Source of the DNA: Treponema sp.
Lineage (GTDB): Bacteria; Spirochaetota; Spirochaetia; Treponematales; Treponemataceae
Length of the DNA: 5,523 bases
Assembly: GCA_012513125.1 (NCBI GenBank)
Contig: JAAZCS010000235.1
Span: forward strand, 1-5,523
Reading direction: 5' to 3'
The first letter of the stretch is position 1. Each line of letters opens with the position of its first letter. Below the pieces are notes generated by a model. That model saw nothing but the letters and a program-made list of their open reading frames with translations, was not told the DNA's origin and made no database searches. Shown in pieces: positions 1 to 4,822 of this stretch. Both the position numbers and the translations under genes were made by a program.

Positions 1-703
1 TTTCACAATCCGAAAACAACGAACTTCCAACAGAAGGCAAAGCAATGTCAGATTTATCTTCATAATTAATTGCAATAACATCATTTTTCTGAGCTAATTG
101 AATTAATGGTTTTTGCCAATCTGCACTTCTAAAATCAGAAAGAATAAAAACAAGCGAACGTTTTTTTAGTATTCTACCACTTCCAGTTAATGCGTTAGCC
201 AGAACAGAGCCTACTTCCCCGCCATCATTCAGTTCATCCAAATGAGTTAACAAAATCATTGTTGTTTCTTTTCCAGACGACGGATTTAGACAGAAATGAT
301 TTTTTCCGTCAAAAAATACAGCCCCAATTGGACAATTATTTAATTCTGCCGCAATTGCAATTAATGCTGCTGTTTCCGCCGCCACTTCATATTTCGTTTT
401 TTTGTCAATTCCATATTGCATCGATAATGATCTATCAACAATAAGAAACATCTGCAATTCTCGCTCTTCTTCAAAAACCTTTACAAACGGCTTACCCATT
501 CTTGCTGTAACATTCCAATCAATAGAACGAATATCATCTCCGCGAATATAATCACGTACTCCAGAAAATTCTATTCCCTGTCCACGGTTTTGTGACCTAA
601 AATTCCCAGACTTTATGCTCTGTGCAAATTCATTCGCCTCAATTCGTAAATAAGACGCTTTTTTTACAAGAGAATCCCTATTATCAAATAATGAATGCTT
701 CAT
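1..703 (-). CDS. DUF58 / von Willebrand A-like protein, 3' end cut by window edge
   Basis: I translated this from the ATG at 703-701; the frame stays open to base 1, giving 234 residues. Family proteins are usually near 290, so roughly the last 50 to 60 are missing. Residues 41-68 carry the DUF58 signature: GQGIEFSGVRDY, then RGDDIRSIDWNVTAR. A VWA-like domain follows, with a MIDAS-type DRSLS at 90-94 (D90, S92, S94) after a hydrophobic strand, and a second strand ending in LSDFR near 187-192. No signal peptide or membrane segment is visible, so it is probably cytosolic or peripheral. DUF58 proteins pair with MoxR ATPases and are thought to work as metal-dependent adaptors; the substrate is unknown. 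Its ATG directly abuts the moxR stop and no good Shine-Dalgarno site precedes it, so translation is probably coupled to moxR. The family call is firm; the precise role is inferred. Confidence 0.93.
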   Translation of the reverse strand, partial: MKHSLFDNRDSLVKKASYLRIEANEFAQSIKSGNFRSQNRGQGIEFSGVRDYIRGDDIRSIDWNVTARMGKPFVKVFEEERELQMFLIVDRSLSMQYGIDKKTKYEVAAETAALIAIAAELNNCPIGAVFFDGKNHFCLNPSSGKETTMILLTHLDELNDGGEVGSVLANALTGSGRILKKRSLVFILSDFRSADWQKPLIQLAQKNDVIAINYEDKSDIALPSVGSSLFSDCE

Positions 704-1705
704 TTACGGAACCGGTATAAAATCTAAAATTCTTTTAATTATTTCATCTGTTGTAACATTATCAGCTGATGCCTCATATGACAAAATCAAACGATGTCTT
801 AAAACATTCAAAGCAACTCTTTTTATGTCTTCGGGCAAAACAAAAGTTCTTCCTTGCAAAATAGCGTTGACTTTTGCACATTGTAAAATTGCAATTCCTG
901 CTCGTGGAGAAGCACCAAATGTTATATATCTTGTTATATCTTTTGAAGAAGAAAATGAATTCTGCTTTATATTTTGATTATTTTTATTTACTTCAGCTCG
1001 AGTCACTTTTAATATTGTTACAATATATTCAATTATCTTTTCATCTGTTGTAACATTTGCAATACTTTCTTTCAATTTGGAAATATCACTTATTGTAAAA
1101 ACTTTTTCTACAGGAATTGAAGCCGCATTTCCACAAGTCTGAACAATCTTTACTTCATTTTCAAATGTGGGATAATTGATAACTAATTTCATCAAAAACC
1201 TATCTAATTCTGCTTCTGGAAGAGTATAAGTTCCTTCTTGATCAATTGGGTTTTGAGTTGCTAGTACAAAAAATGGAGATGGCAATTTATATGTTTCTTC
1301 ACCAATTGTTATCTGATGTTCTTCCATCGCTTCCAACATTGCTGATTGAACTTTTGAAGGGGCTCTGTTTATTTCATCAGCTAAAACCACATTTGCAAAA
1401 ATAGGACCTTTTCTAACTGAAAAAACATTTTTACTTTGCTCAAAAACCAACGTTCCTGTTACATCGGCCGGTAGCAAATCTGGGGTAAACTGAATTCTTT
1501 TGAAATCAAGCCCAAGAATATCAGAAACAGTTTTCACTGTTAACGTTTTTGCCAATCCTGGAACACCTTCCAATAAAACATGTCCACCAGCAATAAAAGC
1601 AATCAAAATATCATCAATTAATTCTTCTTGACCAACAAGTCTTTTTGTAGCCTCTTTTCTGTATTTATCTATAATTGTTTTACAAAATTCTATATCCATT
1701 TCCAT
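704..1705 (-). CDS. MoxR-family AAA+ ATPase
   Basis: This is a 333-residue cytosolic AAA+ ATPase of the MoxR class, a normal length for the family. Numbered from the chosen start, it shows Walker A GVPGLAKT (47-54), Walker B VVLADEINRA (106-115), sensor 1 ATQNP (149-153), the arginine-finger region ELDRF (166-170) and sensor 2 GASPRAG (264-270), then the helical lid ending in PVP. An ATG 36 bases upstream (1741) is possible, but AAGGTGG at 1720-1714 lies 8 nt before the ATG at 1705 and the family normally starts near here, so I prefer 1705. MoxR proteins are chaperone-like ATPases that act with VWA proteins in cofactor insertion or complex assembly, and the adjoining DUF58 gene is the expected partner. 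The lid looks about 10 residues longer than usual: an Asn/Ser/Lys-rich stretch (about 239-257) separates VTR from YITFGASPR. The real client is unknown. Confidence 0.95.
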   Translation of the reverse strand: MEMDIEFCKTIIDKYRKEATKRLVGQEELIDDILIAFIAGGHVLLEGVPGLAKTLTVKTVSDILGLDFKRIQFTPDLLPADVTGTLVFEQSKNVFSVRKGPIFANVVLADEINRAPSKVQSAMLEAMEEHQITIGEETYKLPSPFFVLATQNPIDQEGTYTLPEAELDRFLMKLVINYPTFENEVKIVQTCGNAASIPVEKVFTISDISKLKESIANVTTDEKIIEYIVTILKVTRAEVNKNNQNIKQNSFSSSKDITRYITFGASPRAGIAILQCAKVNAILQGRTFVLPEDIKRVALNVLRHRLILSYEASADNVTTDEIIKRILDFIPVP

Positions 1706-1833
1706 TATTTTTTCCACCTTGCATAATTTATTTCTATACAATTATTTACATTCGTTTGCATTTTATGTATATTTATACATTTTTTTGCATAATCTTGACA
1801 ATAATCTATCAATTTAGAATAATAATCTATCAT
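1705..1833 (-). CDS. Candidate 42-residue small protein or leader ORF upstream of moxR
   Basis: I do not recognise this product. From ATG 1833-1831 the frame runs 42 codons to a TAA at 1707-1705 that overlaps the moxR start as TAATG, a common sign of translational coupling. A good Shine-Dalgarno site, AAAGGA (1845-1840), lies 6 nt before the ATG. The peptide begins MIDYYSKLIDYCQDYAKK and ends INYARWKK. It is rich in Tyr, Asn and Lys, has Cys at 12, 19 and 32, and has no signal peptide. IDY recurs with a 7-residue period near the N-terminus. The ORF fills the whole divergent gap, and its start overlaps the aminotransferase ATG on the other strand (CATG). Against it: the same bases contain good promoter-like elements, AT-rich DNA can be open by chance, and the frame continues upstream antisense to the aminotransferase gene (to 2046). 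If translated, its mRNA must start inside the aminotransferase gene; a weak -10 (TATTAT, 1865-1860) is present there. Confidence 0.35.
   Translation of the reverse strand: MIDYYSKLIDYCQDYAKKCINIHKMQTNVNNCIEINYARWKK
1714..1720 (-). promoter_or_regulatory. Shine-Dalgarno site of the MoxR gene
   Basis: On the minus strand AAGGTGG sits 8 nt before the ATG at 1705-1703. It decides the start against the upstream ATG at 1741, which has no comparable site. It also lies inside the last codons (Arg-Trp) of the small open frame 1833-1705. Confidence 0.7.
1765..1780. promoter_or_regulatory. Dyad in the divergent region, possible operator
   Basis: ATGTATA-TT-TATACAT is a perfect inverted repeat with 7-bp arms and a 2-bp centre. 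It covers the predicted -10 box and start point of the moxR promoter, a typical place for a repressor dimer site. Short AT-rich dyads also arise by chance. No regulator gene is seen in the window. Confidence 0.3.
1772..1801 (-). promoter_or_regulatory. Candidate sigma-70 promoter for moxR-DUF58
   Basis: On the minus strand TTGTCA (1801-1796, 5/6 to consensus) is separated by 18 bp from TATAAA (1777-1772, 5/6). The predicted start near 1765 leaves a leader of about 60 nt before the moxR ATG at 1705. Its -35 box overlaps the -35 box of the opposite promoter, so the two would compete for polymerase. The very AT-rich context lowers specificity. Confidence 0.45.
1795..1823 (+). promoter_or_regulatory. 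Candidate sigma-70 promoter for the aminotransferase operon
   Basis: A perfect TTGACA (1795-1800), a 17-bp spacer and AATAAT (1818-1823, 5/6 to TATAAT). Transcription would start near 1829-1831, one to three bases before the ATG at 1832, which predicts a leaderless mRNA. That fits the lack of any Shine-Dalgarno sequence before this ATG. Confidence 0.5.
1800..1832 (+). repeat. 12-bp direct repeat with 21-bp period
   Basis: AATAATCTATCA occurs perfectly at 1800-1811 and 1821-1832, with a shorter ATAATC also at 1789-1794. The 21-bp period is about two helical turns, so both copies face the same side of the DNA. They flank and cover the -10 region and start point of the plus-strand promoter. The period is also 7 codons, so on the minus strand the repeat encodes the recurring IDY of the 42-codon ORF. 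Confidence 0.6.
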
Positions 1834-3121
1834 GTTAAATCCTTTAGCACAAGAATTGAATAATATTCTCTCAAATTCTGTTATAGACTTTCTCATTTCT
1901 GACATGGGAAAAAGATTGTATTTTCCAAATGGGATTATTGCCCAAGGTGGAGAAGCCGCAAAATCAGCACATTTAGCAAATGGAACAATAGGAATGTGTG
2001 TAAAAAACGGAATTCCGGTTGAATTGGACTCATTTAAAGAAAACATTCCATCTTTAAAACCACAGGAAACTGTAGCTTATGCTAAAACTGCAGGAAATCC
2101 CGATTTAAGAAAACTTTGGAAAGAGCAGATAATACAAAAAAATCCATTATTAAAAAATAAGACTTTTTCACTTCCAATTTTAGTGCCTGGATTAACAGCC
2201 GCACTTTCATACATTTCTGATATTTTTGTTGATGAAAACAAACCATTAATCGCAGCAAATCCATGTTGGGATAATTATGAACTTATCGCATCAGCCAGAA
2301 GAGGTGCAGAATTCCATCAATTCAACTGCTTTAAAAATGGTGGACTTGATTTAGACAATTTTAAACAAACACTTGAAACAGATGCAAAAAAATATAATTC
2401 TGTTAGAGTATTATTGAATTTTCCACAAAATCCATCAGGCTACAGCCCTACAAAAGAAGAAGCTGCTGAAATCTGCAAAATAATAAAATCTCTTGCCGAA
2501 AACGGTACAAAAATTCTTGTCATTAGTGATGATGCTTATTTTGGACTAAATTATGAAAACAATATTGAATCGCAGTCGTTATTTGCATATCTTGCAGACA
2601 TCCATGAAAATGTCCTTGCAATAAAAGCTGACGGTCCAACAAAAGAAGATTTTGCGTGGGGATTCCGCTCTGGTTTCGTTTCTTTTGCATCTAAAAACCT
2701 TACGAGTGCACAATGCGAAGCTCTTCAAACAAAGTTTATGTCAGCTATTAGATCTTCTGTTTCATGTAGTTCTACACCTTCACAAAGTATTTTACTTCAT
2801 GCTTTTTCTAACCCAGCACATAATACCCAGAAAAAAGAATTACGCGACATGTTAAAAAGAAGATATAATCTTATTAGAGCTTTTGTAAATGAAAATAAAT
2901 CATCAGTTTTAACTCCACTTCCATTTAATTCTGGCTATTTTATGAGTTTTAACACAAATAAAATTAATGCTGAAGATTTACGGAAAAAGCTTTTAGCAGA
3001 AAGTGGCATTGGCACTGTTTCTATTGACGAAAAAACATTACGAGTAGCTTTTTCAAGTATTGATGAAGATAAGATTAACGACGTTTACACACAGATTTAC
3101 AAAACAGCTGAGGCTATGTAA
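1832..3121 (+). CDS. PLP-dependent aminotransferase, class I/II (fold type I)
   Basis: A complete 429-residue cytosolic aminotransferase. Class I/II landmarks appear in order: LVPGLTAAL (117-125) in the cofactor-phosphate loop region, NPCWDNYE (143-150), NFPQNPSG (196-203) with the Asn that contacts the PLP ring, SDDAY (232-236) with the Asp and Tyr that bind the ring, the Schiff-base Lys271 in ADGPTKEDF, GFRSG (277-281), and Arg404 in LRVAF, the usual substrate-carboxylate ligand. The start is forced upstream: an in-frame TAA at 1823-1825 leaves ATG 1832 as the first start, and the next Met is residue 25. No Shine-Dalgarno site precedes it. The reaction is transfer of an amino group between an amino acid and a 2-oxo acid; the substrate cannot be read from sequence. 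It heads an apparent operon with the lipoprotein 3 nt downstream. Aspartate or aromatic specificity are both possible; a C-S lyase is less likely. Confidence 0.93.
   Translation: MLNPLAQELNNILSNSVIDFLISDMGKRLYFPNGIIAQGGEAAKSAHLANGTIGMCVKNGIPVELDSFKENIPSLKPQETVAYAKTAGNPDLRKLWKEQIIQKNPLLKNKTFSLPILVPGLTAALSYISDIFVDENKPLIAANPCWDNYELIASARRGAEFHQFNCFKNGGLDLDNFKQTLETDAKKYNSVRVLLNFPQNPSGYSPTKEEAAEICKIIKSLAENGTKILVISDDAYFGLNYENNIESQSLFAYLADIHENVLAIKADGPTKEDFAWGFRSGFVSFASKNLTSAQCEALQTKFMSAIRSSVSCSSTPSQSILLHAFSNPAHNTQKKELRDMLKRRYNLIRAFVNENKSSVLTPLPFNSGYFMSFNTNKINAEDLRKKLLAESGIGTVSIDEKTLRVAFSSIDEDKINDVYTQIYKTAEAM
1840..1845 (-). promoter_or_regulatory. Possible Shine-Dalgarno site of the 42-codon ORF
   Basis: AAAGGA on the minus strand, followed by 6 nt and then ATG at 1833-1831. 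It is the complement of aminotransferase codons 3-5, so it may be a chance match in coding sequence. Confidence 0.35.
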
Positions 3122-3135
3122 TCGGTGACAAGGAG
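3109..3135 (+). promoter_or_regulatory. Unusual translation start region of the lipoprotein gene
   Basis: The GTG at 3125 is the only usable start before the signal peptide, because the in-frame TAA at 3119-3121 closes the frame two codons earlier. Only a weak TGAGG (3109-3113) precedes it, at a long spacing of 11 nt. A much stronger AAGGAG (3130-3135) lies just inside the gene, over codons 2-4, with no in-frame ATG, GTG or TTG close behind it. Initiation probably depends on ribosomes that have just finished the aminotransferase. Confidence 0.5.
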
Positions 3136-4387
3136 ATATAATCTTTTTTTTAGTTTATTAATTTTTTCCACATTAGTTTTTTCTTCATGTTCTGAAAAAA
3201 ACAAGAGAATTATTATTTGGACTGACTGTAGTGAATTTGCTCAATATATTGAAATCTTCAACAAAACCCAGTCCAAATCAAAAGCCGTTTTAGTTTACAA
3301 AGATAATCCTTCTCTTTCTTTGCCTCCTGCAAAAGACGAACTACCACCTGATATAGTAATTGGTTCTTGGCTTAGAACAAGCAACACTTCAAAACAGTTT
3401 AAATCACTCGATTATTTATTTGATAGGAAGAATCTAACTTCAACAGTTTTTTATCCACAACTACTAAATGCCGGCAAAGTAAAACAAACACAATGTTTAA
3501 TTCCTGTTAGCTTCAACTTGCCTGCGGTAATTTTTTCTACAAAGAACAAAGATTATATTACTGATAACTACACACTTTCAATTGAACAAATTCGTTCAAT
3601 TGGATCTTCATATAATCAAAAAGATAAAAAAGGATTATTTACAAGAATTGGTTTTGCACCTTTAAATAATAATGACTTCCTATATTTGGCTGTAAAATTA
3701 AACAATACAAATTTTAAGGAAGAGAATAGTAAAATCACATTTAATGAAAAGAAACTTGAAGACCAAATTTCATATTTAAAAGATTGGGTTGTAACAGAGA
3801 ATTCATCTCCATCAGAAGAACAAGATTTTTGTTATAAATATCTTTTTATGCCAGAATATAGACAAATAACTTCAGATAGAACACTTTTATCTTATACGAC
3901 GAGTAGTGAATTATTCACTATGATGAAAAATCAAAATACTGATATGGATTACAGATGGATATGCAAAGATAATTTCATTCCTATTGAAGATTCGTTCAGA
4001 ATGCTTGGAATTTATAAAAACGCAAAGAATCAAGTTGGTGCTACAGAATTTATCACATGGTTTTTTCAAGCAGAAAGTCAAAAAGCAATAATCGAGAAAA
4101 AAGCCTTATTACGTTTAGATATTGAACAGTTTGGCATTGCAAATGGATTTTCATCACTTAGAAGTGTCAATCAGAATGTATTAACAACATATTACACCCA
4201 AATGTTTTCAAACATGCCTCCTTCTCAAATGCTAAAAGTTCCAACAGAATTACCTGCACGCTGGGAGAACTACAAAACATCTGTAGTAGAAGCATATATT
4301 AAAAATAAACTAACCGCAGACAAAGAAGAAAACATAATTCCATATTCTGAATTTGAAAAAGACTGGAGAAGAAAACTCTTCGATTAA
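3125..4387 (+). CDS. Extracellular solute-binding lipoprotein, ABC family 1-like
   Basis: A 420-residue protein with a basic N-terminus (MTRRYN), a hydrophobic core, and the lipobox-like LVFSSC giving lipidated Cys22; Ser at -1 and Phe at -3 fit the loose spirochaete pattern. The mature part follows a family 1 periplasmic binding protein: first strand IIIWTD (29-34) then the EFAQYIEIFN helix, LPPDIVIGSW (73-82), IPVSFNLPAVIFSTKN (126-141), GATEFITWFFQAESQKAI (305-322) and TELPARW (374-380). It should sit membrane-anchored on the periplasmic side and bind a solute, classically a sugar or peptide, for an ABC importer. No permease or ATPase gene is adjacent, so it may serve a remote importer, act as a sensor, or have another role. 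It starts with GTG 3 nt after the aminotransferase and in the same frame, which suggests co-transcription and coupling. The binding-protein fold is likely; the ligand is unknown. Confidence 0.82.
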   Translation: MTRRYNLFFSLLIFSTLVFSSCSEKNKRIIIWTDCSEFAQYIEIFNKTQSKSKAVLVYKDNPSLSLPPAKDELPPDIVIGSWLRTSNTSKQFKSLDYLFDRKNLTSTVFYPQLLNAGKVKQTQCLIPVSFNLPAVIFSTKNKDYITDNYTLSIEQIRSIGSSYNQKDKKGLFTRIGFAPLNNNDFLYLAVKLNNTNFKEENSKITFNEKKLEDQISYLKDWVVTENSSPSEEQDFCYKYLFMPEYRQITSDRTLLSYTTSSELFTMMKNQNTDMDYRWICKDNFIPIEDSFRMLGIYKNAKNQVGATEFITWFFQAESQKAIIEKKALLRLDIEQFGIANGFSSLRSVNQNVLTTYYTQMFSNMPPSQMLKVPTELPARWENYKTSVVEAYIKNKLTADKEENIIPYSEFEKDWRRKLFD

Positions 4388-4405
4388 TTTTTTGCTTAAT
4401 TTTTT
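4384..4405 (+). repeat. Short direct repeat TTAATTTTTT at the lipoprotein stop
   Basis: TTAATTTTTT occurs at 4384-4393 and 4396-4405, separated by GC, and the first copy includes the stop codon. It gives two T-runs but no stem, so it is not a convincing intrinsic terminator. I see no hairpin or strong promoter in the 54-nt gap, and read-through into the next gene is plausible. Confidence 0.45.
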
Positions 4406-4429
4406 ATAAATAATTCCGATATAAAATAT

Positions 4430-4434
4430 AGGAG
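4430..4434 (+). promoter_or_regulatory. Shine-Dalgarno site of the 124-residue gene
   Basis: AGGAG lies 7 nt before ATG 4442, the best ribosome binding site on the plus strand of the window. It supports this gene over the antisense frame at 4707-4435. TATAAA at 4420-4425 looks like a -10 box but would start transcription inside this site, so I do not call a promoter. Confidence 0.7.
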
Positions 4435-4441
4435 TTATAAA

Positions 4442-4816
4442 ATGTTGGCAGATGTAAGATTCAATACATATTCATATGCATCTTCTTTTCTTTCAAACTC
4501 AGGAAGTAAATTATATGTTCCTGTTAGTAAATCAGCATTATTATATTCACATTTCGACCATGTTTCGGGAATTGCAGCACCATCAAACCAAAATGGCATC
4601 TCTATTAGCAAGATTAGAATTCTAAACTCATTAATTGATAGACTCTCCTCTATAAAGAGTGAACCAAACAAACAAGTAAACAAAATAAGCGATGAACAGG
4701 CTGACATACTGATTCAAAACTATCAACAGCAAATTAAAACCGCCGCTACACAGCCCCCTTATGCATTAGTTGCAGGGCAAACTGATATCGGCGCGTTATT
4801 TTCTTTTAGTGTATAA
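4442..4816 (+). CDS. Uncharacterised 124-residue protein
   Basis: I do not recognise this protein. It has no signal peptide, membrane segment or Cys, so it is probably cytosolic. The N-terminal half (1-50) is rich in Ser and aromatic residues and includes KLYVPVSKSALLYSHFDHVSG (23-43) and then IAAPSNQNGIS, a pattern of strands and turns that looks like a conserved core. Residues 55-72 (SKIRILNSLIDRLSSIKS) and 84-100 (around DEQADILIQNYQQQIK) should be helices, and the tail ends in Gly-Ala-Leu-Phe-Ser-Phe-Ser-Val. The start is supported by AGGAG 7 nt upstream. It may be the last gene of the aminotransferase-lipoprotein transcript or have its own promoter. That it is real is supported by position, the Shine-Dalgarno site and protein-like composition. 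Confidence 0.75.
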   Translation: MLADVRFNTYSYASSFLSNSGSKLYVPVSKSALLYSHFDHVSGIAAPSNQNGISISKIRILNSLIDRLSSIKSEPNKQVNKISDEQADILIQNYQQQIKTAATQPPYALVAGQTDIGALFSFSV

Positions 4817-4822
4817 TTCTAA

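Noticed and set aside
259..444. 61-codon plus-strand frame
   Set aside because: It is antisense to the DUF58 gene, which has unmistakable family motifs.
1675..1863. 62-codon plus-strand frame across the divergent region
   Set aside because: It runs over the moxR start and into the aminotransferase in another frame; the Phe/Ile/Tyr-rich product reflects AT-rich DNA.
1834..2046. Upstream extension of the minus-strand open frame to 113 codons
   Set aside because: This part is antisense to the start of the clear aminotransferase gene and has no ribosome site or recognisable domain. Only the 42-codon segment beginning at 1833 has a good start context.
2082..2264. 60-codon minus-strand frame
   Set aside because: Shadow of the aminotransferase gene with no supporting signals.
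2652..2855. 67-codon plus-strand frame
   Set aside because: Overlaps the aminotransferase core, including its region just after Lys271, in another frame.
3904..3920. Inverted repeat TAGTGAA-TTA-TTCACTA, a possible hairpin
   Set aside because: It lies in the middle of the lipoprotein coding sequence, has no T-run after it, and is short enough to occur by chance.
4388..4441. Terminator or strong promoter after the lipoprotein gene
   Set aside because: There are T-runs but no stem, and -10-like TATAAA boxes lack a suitable -35 or would start inside the ribosome site.
4435..4707. 90-codon minus-strand frame
   Set aside because: It is antisense to the 124-residue gene, which has the better ribosome site and composition.
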